A stretch of DNA of 64,000 nucleotides from Microscilla marina ATCC 23134 (GTDB taxonomy: Bacteria; Bacteroidota; Bacteroidia; Cytophagales; Microscillaceae): positions 248,001 through 312,000 of the forward strand of contig NZ_AAWS01000003.1 in NCBI RefSeq assembly GCF_000169175.1, in the 5' to 3' direction. The notes below the pieces were generated by a model. The model made no database searches and was not told the origin of the DNA. It saw nothing but the letters and a program-made list of their open reading frames with translations. A program made the translations under genes and the position numbers. This document shows, piece after piece, positions 17,816 through 26,353 of the stretch (its first letter is position 1; each line of letters opens with the position of its first letter).

Positions 17816-18496
17816 ATGAATATTGCCCAAAACATTGAAAATATTAACACAAAACTTACACCTACTAATACAAAACTAGTAGCGGTAAGTAAAACCAAAC
17901 CCGCCGAAATGATTCAGAAGACTTATGACACTGGTTGGCGTAGGTTTGGCGAAAATAAGGTGCAGGAAATGGTAGAAAAACATGAAATATTGCCTAAAGA
18001 TATTGAGTGGCACCTGATAGGGCATTTGCAAAGTAACAAGGTAAAATACATTGCACCATTTGTGTCATTGATCCACGGGGTAGACTCAATGAAATTGCTG
18101 AAAGAAATAAACAAACAAGCCGCCAAAAACGAGCGGGTGATCCAGTGCTTATTGCAGTTACACATAGCAGAGGAAGATACCAAGTTTGGTTTGTCGTTTG
18201 CCGAAGCCAAAGAAATACTGGCTTCGCAAGAGCTGACTACGCTGAAAAATGTGCACGTGGTGGGTGTAATGGGAATGGCTACTTTTACTGATGACAAAAC
18301 CCAGGTACGAAACGAATTCCGTAATTTGAAAACTTTTTTTGATGAGATAAAAACCGAGGTTGGTCATTTGACCAATGTAGACTTGCAGGAAGTGTCTATG
18401 GGGATGAGTGGTGACTACGAGATAGCTATAGAAGAAGGCAGTACCATGGTAAGAGTGGGCAGTGCTATTTTTGGGACAAGAACCTATAATAACTAA
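17816..18496 (+). CDS. yggS: YggS/PROSC family pyridoxal-phosphate homeostasis protein
   Basis: This 226-residue protein is a full-length COG0325 member. It binds PLP on K26 in LVAVSKTKP (21-29), and shows RRFGENKVQEM (about 42-52), EWHLIGHLQSNK (the conserved IGHLQxNK), and SMGMSGDYEIAI near the C terminus, which contacts the phosphate. It is a single-domain alanine-racemase-like barrel that buffers PLP and amino-acid pools and has no racemase partner domain. The gene is divergent from GH3, with about 115 bases between starts, and ends in its own hairpin. Confidence 0.97.
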   Translation: MNIAQNIENINTKLTPTNTKLVAVSKTKPAEMIQKTYDTGWRRFGENKVQEMVEKHEILPKDIEWHLIGHLQSNKVKYIAPFVSLIHGVDSMKLLKEINKQAAKNERVIQCLLQLHIAEEDTKFGLSFAEAKEILASQELTTLKNVHVVGVMGMATFTDDKTQVRNEFRNLKTFFDEIKTEVGHLTNVDLQEVSMGMSGDYEIAIEEGSTMVRVGSAIFGTRTYNN

Positions 18497-18526
18497 TAAT
18501 GTTCTAAAGTCAAATAGTATCCTTGA

Positions 18527-18570
18527 ACTGGTGGCTTGATATTTTCAAACCACCAGTAGCTTGTGTTTAT
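18527..18570. terminator. Hairpin shared by convergent yggS and lipoprotein genes
   Basis: ACTGGTGG (18527-18534) pairs with CCACCAGT (18550-18557), with a TTGA/TCAA inner stem. A T-rich tract follows on the plus strand. It fits termination of yggS and lies just beyond the stop of the minus-strand lipoprotein. Confidence 0.65.
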
Positions 18571-19265
18571 TTATTTATTTCCTTTCTTAGTTTGCCTGCC
18601 CAGGCGCGTATTGTGTTGTTTCGTTTATTTATTATGTTATTGCGTGCATTATTTGCAATAGCCTCTGCCACATTATTGTCGATAATGACAACATATCCAT
18701 CCGATGAGGCTTCAAGTAATTGGCTGCCTACTATGTGGCTATTCTGTACATCGATCAACCAAAACCATACTTGATAATGAGCAGGTTTTGTAATACTGGT
18801 TTTATCACCTTTCCCAGGAGTAAACGATTTGACACGAGAAACACAAATGTATTTGAGACCATGTAGTTTGTTAACATAAAATGCATGTTGCTCGACGGTA
18901 AATTTATTTTCTGCAAATGGATGAGGATCAAGTTTTCCCCAAGAGGTGGACGAAAACAAAAACCTTTGTTTCTTCTTCAATTCTATGGCGTCTTTACTTC
19001 CATTGGCAACCGAAATAAAATATTTGTAATCTATTGCTTCATATCCTAATACTTCTTTTTTATGTAGAGAGTCATAAGTTACAATATCAGCTATAAATCT
19101 AGGTGTGATGAGTTTTTCGTCGCCATTCTTGGGTATAAGAGGCTCTACTTTTTTTAATCGCGCTCTTATTTCCTCTATTTTTTTTAATGTTTTTTCTGAA
19201 GGCTTGGAATTGCATGAGTATAGAATAAAAAGAATAAATAGCAAAAAATAAGAGAGTTTATACAT
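18567..19265 (-). CDS. Hypothetical lipoprotein
   Basis: This 232-residue protein has a hydrophobic leader (FLLFILFIL) and lipobox LYSC with Cys18, so it is lipid-anchored after processing. A helical charged segment (KKIEEIRARLKKVEP) follows, then a beta-rich region with YFISVANGSKDAI and YQVWFWLIDVQNSHIVG, and a final helical Asn/Arg-rich stretch. I do not recognise the family. Neighbours are unrelated (yggS convergent, recQ divergent), so context gives no function. Confidence 0.75.
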   Translation of the reverse strand: MYKLSYFLLFILFILYSCNSKPSEKTLKKIEEIRARLKKVEPLIPKNGDEKLITPRFIADIVTYDSLHKKEVLGYEAIDYKYFISVANGSKDAIELKKKQRFLFSSTSWGKLDPHPFAENKFTVEQHAFYVNKLHGLKYICVSRVKSFTPGKGDKTSITKPAHYQVWFWLIDVQNSHIVGSQLLEASSDGYVVIIDNNVAEAIANNARNNIINKRNNTIRAWAGKLRKEINK

Positions 19266-19334
19266 AAGAGGAATTTGTTAAGTTTTGATAATCAGAAGAT
19301 ACTTATTTTTATATAAAATATAAGATAAACTCCG

Positions 19335-19342
19335 TAATTTTG
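19335..19342 (+). promoter_or_regulatory. Candidate -7 box of recQ
   Basis: TAATTTTG fits TAnnTTTG and lies 39 bases before the recQ ATG. The region about 20 bases upstream is T-rich but has no clean TTTG. Confidence 0.4.
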
Positions 19343-19381
19343 TGTTAAAGGTTACTTTAAAAATTTAAACAAACTATTCAC

Positions 19382-21520
19382 ATGCATACTGCCTCTCCTG
19401 AAGCTACTCTACAGCAATATTTTGGTTACAAACAATTTCGCCCTCTACAAAAAGACATCATTGACCAGGTGCTGGCAGGCAACGACGCCCTGGTGTTAAT
19501 GCCTACTGGAGGCGGAAAGTCGCTTTGTTATCAGGTACCCGCCCTAATGATGGAAGGCATTGCCATAGTAGTTTCGCCCTTGATAGCCCTTATGCAAGAC
19601 CAGGTAGAAGCTTTGCAACGCAACGACATTGCGGCTGCTTTTTACAACAGTACCCAAACATCGAGTGAACAAAGCGAGATAGAACGCCAGTGTATGGATG
19701 GCAAAATCAAGCTCTTGTATGTGTCACCCGAAAAATTGTTAAGTGGAACTTTTATCGAGTTTTTACAGCGCCTTCAGATCAACTTGTTTGCTATAGATGA
19801 GGCACATTGTATCTCAAGCTGGGGACACGACTTTCGCCCAGAGTATGCCCAACTAAAAATGCTCAAGAAGGTATTTCCCAGTGTGCCAGTGGTAGCCTTG
19901 ACTGCCACGGCTGATAAGACTACCCGCAACGATATTTTAAATCAGTTGAACTTACAACAGCCTGAAACATTTCTTGCTTCGTTTGACCGTGAAAATATTC
20001 GTTTGCATGTATCACCAGGACAAAACCGAATCAAGAAAATTATTAAATACCTGGAAACCCGCCCCAATCAATCGGGCATTATTTATTGCCTGAGCCGTAA
20101 AAGTACTGAGCAGATTGCCCAAAAGTTAAAAGATGCAGGGTTTTCGGCAGACTATTACCACGCCAAAATGGACAGTAATCGTCGGGCGGCTGTGCAGCAA
20201 AGTTTTTTGAAAGATGATACGCACATCATTTGCGCCACCATTGCTTTTGGCATGGGAATAGACAAACCCAATGTACGGTTTGTGATTCATTACAATATGC
20301 CCAAAAACGTAGAAGGGTACTATCAGGAGATTGGTCGGGCCGGGCGTGATGGTCTCAAGAGCGACGCTATTTTGTTTTATAGCTACGGTGATGTGAAAAT
20401 ACTGCGGGAATTTATCCACAATATAGACAATGAAGGTTTCAAAGCCTTGCAATTTGCTAAACTTGAGCGCATGCTACAGTTTGCCGACGCCGATATTTGC
20501 CGACGTCGTATTTTACTCAACTACTTTAACGAAAACTTCCAGCAAGACTGTGGCAACTGTGATGTGTGCCGAAACCCTCCTCAAAAGTTTGATGGAACTA
20601 TACTTGCCCAAAAAGCTTTGTCAGCCTGCTTACGCGTTAAACAACAAGTGGGAATCAATGCTTTGATAGACGTATTGCGAGGGGCGAAAAACCAGCAAAT
20701 CATAGAAAATGGCTACCATCAGATCAAAACTTTTGGTGCAGGCAAAGACGTGAGTTTTCAGGACTGGCGTGATTACTTGCAGCAAATGATTAACCTGGGG
20801 GTATTTGAGATTGCCTACGACCAAAACCTTGCGTTGAAAACTGCAGAGTTGGGCAATCAAATATTGGCAGGAGCCCAAAAATTATTGTTGTCAAAACCGA
20901 CCGAAAAAACGTTTGCAAAAGCACCTGCCGAAAGACCCAAATCGAAAAAGGCAGTGGCAAAAGAAGGGTTGTTTGAGGCATTAAGAACTTTGCGCAAGCA
21001 AATAGCCGATTCGCAGAGCATAGCCCCTCACATTATTTTTAATGATGCAACCTTGACCGAAATGAGCGATAACCGCCCTTACACCAAGGCTGATTTTTTG
21101 GAAGTTTCGGGGGTTACCCAAACCAAAATGGAGCAGTACGGACAAACTTTTATAAACGAAATAGTACGGGTATCAGTCGCGCAATATCAGGCAGGAGCTA
21201 CAGTAAAAGGGGCATCACCTCTCACTACTTATCAATTGTATAAACAAGGGTTGACTCCTAAAGAGATTGTGGCCGAACGCGCCAAAGCTGAAGGCAAAGC
21301 CCTGAATCCGGTAACTGTAGAAGGACATTTGATTTCATTGTATAAAAAAGGGTATTCAGTAGATTTGATGAGGTTTACAAACGCCACCGCAGTGAGTGAT
21401 ATTCAGCAGGTACTACACCAAGACTTAGGTGAAGATGGTTTCAAGGGCATTCACGAACAGTTTGGTGGTAAATATTCTTATTTTGAGATTAGAATAGCTA
21501 AAGCTTTGTTGGGAGAGTAA
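19382..21520 (+). CDS. recQ: ATP-dependent DNA helicase RecQ
   Basis: This 712-residue 3'-5' superfamily 2 helicase acts in recombination and fork repair. Motif 0 is YFGYKQFRPLQ, Walker A MPTGGGKSLCYQ (about 40-51), Walker B AIDEAHCISSWGHDF (DEAH box), motif III ALTATA, and motif VI QEIGRAGRDG. The zinc-binding domain shows CRRRIL...CGNCDVC (about 370-398). An RQC winged helix follows, then an HRDC domain (about 530-600). A C-terminal HTH-like unit (LYKQGLTPKEIVAERAKAEG...VTVEGHLISLYKKG) is the extra domain often seen in Bacteroidota RecQ. The LRR gene begins 6 bases after the stop, so the two are probably co-transcribed. Confidence 0.98.
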   Translation: MHTASPEATLQQYFGYKQFRPLQKDIIDQVLAGNDALVLMPTGGGKSLCYQVPALMMEGIAIVVSPLIALMQDQVEALQRNDIAAAFYNSTQTSSEQSEIERQCMDGKIKLLYVSPEKLLSGTFIEFLQRLQINLFAIDEAHCISSWGHDFRPEYAQLKMLKKVFPSVPVVALTATADKTTRNDILNQLNLQQPETFLASFDRENIRLHVSPGQNRIKKIIKYLETRPNQSGIIYCLSRKSTEQIAQKLKDAGFSADYYHAKMDSNRRAAVQQSFLKDDTHIICATIAFGMGIDKPNVRFVIHYNMPKNVEGYYQEIGRAGRDGLKSDAILFYSYGDVKILREFIHNIDNEGFKALQFAKLERMLQFADADICRRRILLNYFNENFQQDCGNCDVCRNPPQKFDGTILAQKALSACLRVKQQVGINALIDVLRGAKNQQIIENGYHQIKTFGAGKDVSFQDWRDYLQQMINLGVFEIAYDQNLALKTAELGNQILAGAQKLLLSKPTEKTFAKAPAERPKSKKAVAKEGLFEALRTLRKQIADSQSIAPHIIFNDATLTEMSDNRPYTKADFLEVSGVTQTKMEQYGQTFINEIVRVSVAQYQAGATVKGASPLTTYQLYKQGLTPKEIVAERAKAEGKALNPVTVEGHLISLYKKGYSVDLMRFTNATAVSDIQQVLHQDLGEDGFKGIHEQFGGKYSYFEIRIAKALLGE

Positions 21521-21526
21521 CAGGCA

Positions 21527-22429
21527 ATGAACAAACCAACCGAGGTGGAGAAGAAAATATGGCAGTTACTGGCAAGTGTAGATGCCAAAAATGTAGAATT
21601 GGGTTTTCAGCTTTGCCTGATGCTGGGAGGAGAGCATAGTAAAAAAATAGCCTTAAGGCTGAGAATGTATCCGCTTTGGTGCGCAAAATATGGATTGGAA
21701 GAGGCCTATTGTTACCACCTTAAAGAACTCGATCTGAGCAACCAACACTTAGAGGTACTGCCCCCTGAAATTACCCGGTTTACTCATTTAGAAGTACTCG
21801 ATTTATCCAATAATCGATTAAGCGCATTGCCCACTGATATAGGGCAACTCGCTCGTTTGGAATACTTGTGTGTAGACGCCAACTATTTGACCACCTTACC
21901 TGCCGAGATAGGACAATTGATCCGGCTTAAAGGTCTTTATTTAAGCGAGAACCATTTGCAGGTGATTCCTGATGCAATTGGGTGTTTAGAGCAATTGCAA
22001 ATAATGAAACTGAACACCAATCAACTAAGTAAACTGCCTGAGTGCATAGGCGGTTTGTCTGGCTTGGTCGAGCTGCACCTAAAAGATAATCAGTTGACAT
22101 ATTTATCGCCTACTTTGCGCCAACTTACGACACTCGAAACACTAGACGTGAGTCATAACTATTTAAATACTTTTACCGAGGCAATGACAGCCTTAACCTC
22201 TCTAGTGAAACTGAACCTGGCTAAAAACAATATACGTCATATCCCTGAATCTATTCAACAATTAGCAAGGCTGGAGTGGCTTAATTTACGTTTAAACGAT
22301 CTCAAAGAGCTACCTGCGTCTATTCGACAGTTGCACCATTTGCAGTTTCTAGACATAGCAGACAATCACCTTTCTTTGAAAGCAATGAACACTTTGAGGC
22401 AACATTTGCCTATGTGTGATATTTGGTAG
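21527..22429 (+). CDS. Leucine-rich-repeat protein
   Basis: This 300-residue protein has a helical N-terminal domain (1-55; LLASVDAKNVELGFQL, ending CAKYGLEEA) and about ten 23-residue LRRs of the bacterial LxxLxLxxNxLxxLPxxIxxL type (about 65-300). It has no signal peptide and is probably a cytosolic protein-binding scaffold. The N domain and the C-terminal LPMCDIW resemble those of the LRR protein at 23077-23796, so the two are paralogues. It sits 6 bases after recQ and 24 bases before the AlkB-like gene. A binding partner cannot be inferred. Confidence 0.9.
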   Translation: MNKPTEVEKKIWQLLASVDAKNVELGFQLCLMLGGEHSKKIALRLRMYPLWCAKYGLEEAYCYHLKELDLSNQHLEVLPPEITRFTHLEVLDLSNNRLSALPTDIGQLARLEYLCVDANYLTTLPAEIGQLIRLKGLYLSENHLQVIPDAIGCLEQLQIMKLNTNQLSKLPECIGGLSGLVELHLKDNQLTYLSPTLRQLTTLETLDVSHNYLNTFTEAMTALTSLVKLNLAKNNIRHIPESIQQLARLEWLNLRLNDLKELPASIRQLHHLQFLDIADNHLSLKAMNTLRQHLPMCDIW

Positions 22430-22453
22430 TATTATTTTATTAGTATTTTATAT

Positions 22454-23032
22454 ATGAACCACCTTACCCAATCAATACCTGGCTTACAATACATTCCAGA
22501 TTTTGTAGGTCAAACTACCCAAACCGCCCTGATAGAGGCTATAGATGCTTTGCCTTGGTTAACCGACCTGAAGCGAAGGGTGCAACACTATGGCTATAAG
22601 TATGATTACAAAAAACGAGCGATTGATGCTTCGATGAAAGTGGGTGATTTGCCCCATTGGGCACAAAAAATAGTACAGCAAGCTGTAGATGAGCAGCTGT
22701 TGTCTGAGTACTTTGACCAGATGATTATCAATGAATACCTGCCAGGGCAGGGCATTGCCAGGCATGTAGATTGCGAGCCTTGTTTTGACCATACCATTAT
22801 GTCGGTGAGTTTGGGTACAGCTTGTGTCATGCATTTTAACTCACTGGAAGACAAAAATCTGGACGTACCAGTATTGTTGGCTCCCGGAAGCGCCATCTTG
22901 TTATCGGGTGATGCACGTTATCGGTGGCAGCACAGTATAAGAGCCAATAAAAGTGAAATGTTTGAAGGGCAAAAAATAGTCAGAGGTCGCAGGGTATCAC
23001 TTACGTTTCGTAAGGTGATTATTCAGACATAA
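22454..23032 (+). CDS. AlkB-like Fe(II)/2-oxoglutarate dioxygenase
   Basis: This 192-residue protein has the AlkB fold and residues: INEYLPGQGIARHVD (H104 and D106), SVSLG, H160 in YRWQHSI, and RRVSLTFR with R180 and R186 matching the AlkB RxxxxxR pair that binds 2-oxoglutarate. A nucleotide-recognition lid lies in residues about 35-65 (RRVQHYGYKYDYKKR). It probably reverses alkyl damage on DNA or RNA. It follows recQ and the LRR gene on the same strand, consistent with a repair-linked operon. Protein or tRNA substrates, as for the ALKBH8 branch, remain possible. Confidence 0.92.
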   Translation: MNHLTQSIPGLQYIPDFVGQTTQTALIEAIDALPWLTDLKRRVQHYGYKYDYKKRAIDASMKVGDLPHWAQKIVQQAVDEQLLSEYFDQMIINEYLPGQGIARHVDCEPCFDHTIMSVSLGTACVMHFNSLEDKNLDVPVLLAPGSAILLSGDARYRWQHSIRANKSEMFEGQKIVRGRRVSLTFRKVIIQT

Positions 23033-23076
23033 TCCCCTTTATGGTAACTTTTCTAAAATAACTATGGCATCGTTGC

Positions 23077-23796
23077 TTAAAATCGGACATCGGTGTGAGG
23101 CAGCCATTGGCAAATCTGCTGTATATGCATAGGAGGCAAAGGATTGTAGCGAATGTCTAAAGTTTTGAGGTGTTGTAATTGTTGAATGCTTTTGGGCAAT
23201 CTACTCAACTGATTGTTTCTTAATTGTAGCTTTACCAAACGATGCAAGTTGCCTATTTCGTTGGGCAGTGCCTGCAGCAAATTACTGGTAAGGTCTAGCT
23301 CTCTCATTTGTTGCCATTGTCCTATTTCAGGAGGCAACACTTGTAGTTGATTGCGTACCAATGATACATATTGTAGGTTTTTGAGCTGCCCTATACTGGT
23401 GGCCGATAAGCTTTGCAATTGATTGTATTGTAGGTGCAACACTTTTAACTGCTGTAGGTTGCCCAAGCTCTCCGGGCAGTTTTTTAGGGCGTTGAACGAA
23501 ACATCGAGGCTACTTAAATGTGGTAAGTCACCAATAGATTGTGGTAAGTGTGACATATTGAGGTTGCTTAGCCTAAGTATGTCCATAGTTTGCAAAGGTT
23601 CAACCAAACCCATTTTTAGGCACAAATAGCGTTTGTAGCGCGAGTTTCTCATTTCCTGGTACAACACCTGTGGCACACCTACTCCTTGCATGAGAGTAAA
23701 GGCAAGGTGTATATTATTTTCATTGTCATTGGTGAGCAAGTAAAACAAGTGTTTTATTTCTTCTACGGAAAGGTTGGTGGTAGCTTGGGGGCGCAT
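23077..23796 (-). CDS. Leucine-rich-repeat protein, paralogue of 21527-22429
   Basis: This 239-residue protein has a helical N domain (1-80; LFYLLTNDNENNIHLAFTLM and CLKMGLVEPL, echoing its paralogue) and about six LRRs of the LPxxIGxLxxLxxLxLxxN type. It ends in LPHTDVRF, similar to the LPMCDIW end of the other LRR protein. No signal peptide. It is convergent with the AlkB-like gene, 44 bases away, with no obvious terminator between them. The pair likely arose by duplication with inversion. Confidence 0.88.
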   Translation of the reverse strand: MRPQATTNLSVEEIKHLFYLLTNDNENNIHLAFTLMQGVGVPQVLYQEMRNSRYKRYLCLKMGLVEPLQTMDILRLSNLNMSHLPQSIGDLPHLSSLDVSFNALKNCPESLGNLQQLKVLHLQYNQLQSLSATSIGQLKNLQYVSLVRNQLQVLPPEIGQWQQMRELDLTSNLLQALPNEIGNLHRLVKLQLRNNQLSRLPKSIQQLQHLKTLDIRYNPLPPMHIQQICQWLPHTDVRF

Positions 23797-24055
23797 GGAA
23801 TGTAATTTTTGTACTTGAATAGTGGGTAATATGATATTTTAACGAAAAATACCCGCTTTTTTGTCTAGTAATAATATACTAATGTTATTTTGAATATTGA
23901 TATTAATGGTTGTTTGTTGGTTTTTATGCTTGTTTTGCGGTGATATGTTTGGTGTTTATAGTGTTTGTTAAAATTAAATACTGTAAGTTTTCGTTGTTTT
24001 TTGGTTAAAAAGTGAACTTTTGTTGATATTATATTAAGTGTGATGAAGACCCGTG

Positions 24056-24093
24056 TTTTGATTAGAATAATACACTTAAGCAAGCTACCTTTG
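24056..24093 (+). promoter_or_regulatory. Candidate promoter for an intergenic RNA
   Basis: TACCTTTG (24086-24093) is a perfect TAnnTTTG -7 box. A TTTTG ends at 24060, 25 bases upstream, slightly more than the usual spacing. It lies in a 927-base gap and points toward the terminator at 24465-24499. Confidence 0.45.
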
Positions 24094-24099
24094 TATTAA

Positions 24100-24499
24100 C
24101 AAGTTTTCAAAATAGCAACTAACAAATTGTAATACAGTATTTTATACTACTGTATATGATGAAGAAAATACAAAGGGTTGTGATGATCCTTAAAAAAAAT
24201 TATCAGGCAAAATACCTTTCACTATAAGTGGAATCAAATGTGGATAAAAAGTTTGCAAATTTGAAAAACTGTATTGTGCGGGAGATTTCAGAGGCGGATT
24301 GAATAACTGATTTAGAAAGTCAAAAGTATTTCTTAGCATTAAGCTAAGCCTAACCACAAATAGATTAAATATACATAATATTAATTCAGTTGAGACACGA
24401 AGAGACAGACAGCAAAGTGAAGGGGATGTAGAACGGTAAATGGTAGTAAAACTGAAAATGATTTAAAACCCTGGTTCATTGATGAGCCGGGGTTTTTTT
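24100..24499 (+). ncRNA. Candidate noncoding RNA of about 400 bases
   Basis: The gap 23797-24723 holds no convincing gene, yet has a consensus -7 box (24086-24093) and a strong terminator (24465-24499) in the same direction. Between them only a 23-codon frame (24156-24227) and an 8-codon frame just before the hairpin exist. I see no hallmark of RNase P, tmRNA or SRP RNA. It may be a structured or regulatory RNA, or a leader with an attenuator for the lipoprotein at 24724. The 5' end is inferred from the box; minus-strand transcription is not excluded. Confidence 0.4.
24465..24499 (+). terminator. Intrinsic terminator inside the 24 kb gap
   Basis: A 13-pair stem with two G-T pairs (24465-24477 with 24484-24496) encloses ATTGAT and runs into seven T residues. 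It cannot belong to the LRR gene at 23796, which points the other way, so it implies another plus-strand transcript. Confidence 0.85.
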
Positions 24500-24723
24500 A
24501 TTAACCCCTGTTTTGAAGAAGGTAAAAAAACTTAGATTTTTAGTATATTAGAGATTACCAGGCCTTTATTCTTGTATTGATGGATCAATAAAAATCAGTG
24601 ATGCTAAAGTTGTTTTATATGATCTCTATTGAGCGTTTGTTTAAAATTTATCGAAAATCACGTGAAACGCGAAAACTTAAATAAGCTCTGAAAGTATAAA
24701 TAACCATACTTAACATTATGTAG

Positions 24724-25377
24724 ATGGAAAAATACAGTTGGTTGTTTGTGTTAACAATGTTTGCTTGTACCCCAAAACACCAAACAAGTGTGGCATTGAC
24801 TCATCATGAAAAAGAGGCTACTCAAGAGTCTACTACCCTACCTAAAAAAAACTATATGGTAGTAGAGTTTTATAAAGGAGTAAGCCAAACCCAGGCACAA
24901 CAAGTATTGGATAGCTTAAATTGTACTTATCAATGGCAATCGGGTGACAAAGAAGACGACTCCCATCAAAACCAAGTCATCACTTCGGGTGTGGGGCACA
25001 AGTATTTACTCACCTTTTATGACTCCCAAAAACAAGCGGCGTTTTTGAAGCAAACTCAAGTAAAACCTGCAATTTTTAGAATATGGGATGAGCACAACCA
25101 AAAGAGTTATACCTACAATAAAAACAATGCTTTGGTGGTGGTTTTTAAACTCAAACAAACCGAAGATAACTGCAATCATTTGTTACAGCAGTGGAATTGT
25201 ACTTATTATTCAGGAATGGATTCGGGCAAAGGGAAAAAGTATTTTTATTCTACAGGCCCTAAATTTATTGTAAACTTTCCGAACAAAACCCAGGCACAGG
25301 CTTTTATAGACGAGCATAAAAAAATGCCCGAAATACACGAAATATACCCTCCAGACTGGGGCATCTTCAAAGATTAA
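24724..25377 (+). CDS. Hypothetical lipoprotein with an internal duplication
   Basis: This 217-residue protein has a short leader and lipobox TMFAC (Cys15). Residues about 43-125 and 135-212 repeat the same plan: a VV(E/V)F strand, a helix ending in (L/W)NCTY, a G-rich loop, (K)(Y/F)(L/I)(L/V)(T/N)F, a helix with (T)QAQA, and a closing (I)(F/H)(R/E)I(W/Y) strand. This looks like two copies of an alpha/beta fold of about 75 residues. I do not recognise the family. It stands alone behind the candidate RNA. Confidence 0.75.
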   Translation: MEKYSWLFVLTMFACTPKHQTSVALTHHEKEATQESTTLPKKNYMVVEFYKGVSQTQAQQVLDSLNCTYQWQSGDKEDDSHQNQVITSGVGHKYLLTFYDSQKQAAFLKQTQVKPAIFRIWDEHNQKSYTYNKNNALVVVFKLKQTEDNCNHLLQQWNCTYYSGMDSGKGKKYFYSTGPKFIVNFPNKTQAQAFIDEHKKMPEIHEIYPPDWGIFKD

Positions 25378-25546
25378 GGAATGCTTGATTTTCAATGCCT
25401 TTCATTACATAAGTGAACTATTTTTTTAAGTTTTGGTGAACTATTTCTAACTTTACTACCAATTTTTAGATGATCTTGTAATATTCAATCACAAAGATTG
25501 TTTGATTAACTCATTAATAGTTCTGATTCCAAATATTGTAATCAAC

Positions 25547-25927
25547 ATGGGAAAAAAAATATTGATCGCAGAAGACAGTTCTGTAATTCAAAATATTGCT
25601 ACCAAAGTCTTGTCATTTCAGCGTTATGAGATCGACTCTGCCAAAGATGGTAAGCAAGTAATGGCAAAAGTTGCCAAGGAAAACTATGACGTGATTTTGA
25701 TGGATATCAACATGCCTAAACTGGATGGTATGGAGTGTTCACGTCAAATCAGAGCATTGGAAGACGAACAAAAGGCGAAAACGCCCATTATTGCCATTAC
25801 CGGAAACGCCAAAAACTATTCACCAGAAGACTTTTCGGCGGCTGGTATCAATGACTTTATGCCTAAGCCGATTGATTTTGATTTATTGGTGCAAAAGGTA
25901 AAAGAATTTACCGGAAGCGAAGTGTAA
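25547..25927 (+). CDS. Single-domain response regulator (CheY-like)
   Basis: This is a 126-residue receiver domain if started at ATG 25547, directly before KKILIAEDSS; the frame could extend to 25502 but the extra 15 residues are not family-like. Landmarks are the acidic pair in AEDSS (8-12), the phosphoacceptor Asp in VILMDINMPKLDG, IAITGNA with the conserved Thr, and the KPIDFDLL lysine. With no output domain it probably relays phosphate or regulates by protein contact. Its kinase is not adjacent; the nearest is the multi-PAS kinase at 27331. A strong hairpin ends the transcript. Confidence 0.93.
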   Translation: MGKKILIAEDSSVIQNIATKVLSFQRYEIDSAKDGKQVMAKVAKENYDVILMDINMPKLDGMECSRQIRALEDEQKAKTPIIAITGNAKNYSPEDFSAAGINDFMPKPIDFDLLVQKVKEFTGSEV

Positions 25928-25952
25928 AAGCTTTTTTGACAAAAGATATATG

Positions 25953-26000
25953 CTATTTGGTATGCTTGGTTTTATTCAAGGTTTACCAAATAGTTTTTTT
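25953..26000 (+). terminator. Terminator of the CheY-like gene
   Basis: CTATTTGGTA (25953-25962) pairs with TACCAAATAG (25984-25993), with an inner CTTG/CAAG stem, and is followed by seven T residues. Confidence 0.85.
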
Positions 26001-26026
26001 TGGTAAAAAAAGCATGAATCATCTCT

Positions 26027-26326
26027 ATGAAAGTAAAGTACAATAATAAGTTTCAGCAATCATTAGAAGACTTGTTCAAAAACATTGGCTACATGGTACG
26101 TTATGAGAAAGGAAATTTCAAATCGGGTTATTGCATTCTCAAAAACAATAGTGTAGTAGTTATCAACAAATATTTTACTCAAGAAGGAAAAATTAATTGT
26201 TTGATAGATATTTTAAGACAAATTCCTTTTGATCAGTGCAATTTGAACGAAGCCGATCAAAAACTATATGAAGGCTTGATGTCTTTACCCTCCAAAAATA
26301 ATAACTCTGCCGTTGGTAAAGAGTAA
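26027..26326 (+). CDS. Small conserved-looking protein of unknown function
   Basis: This 99-residue protein has a helix (NNKFQQSLEDLFKNIGY), a strand-rich middle (VRYEKGNFKSGYCILKNNSVVVIN) and a second helical part (LIDILRQIPFDQC...DQKLYEGL). From memory, similar short proteins sit next to metallo-hydrolase genes in Bacteroidota, as here with 27 bases between stop and start, so co-transcription is likely. No catalytic motif is visible and no function is proposed. Confidence 0.75.
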   Translation: MKVKYNNKFQQSLEDLFKNIGYMVRYEKGNFKSGYCILKNNSVVVINKYFTQEGKINCLIDILRQIPFDQCNLNEADQKLYEGLMSLPSKNNNSAVGKE

Positions 26327-26353
26327 CTAACTCATAAACATATATTTAGAATA

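Noticed and set aside
23865-24083. 72-residue minus-strand frame
   Set aside because: Very AT-rich, composed of K/I/N/T without domain or signal features; typical of random frames in AT-rich gaps.
24156-24227. 23-residue plus-strand frame inside the candidate RNA
   Set aside because: Too short, no conservation evidence, no neighbour of related kind.
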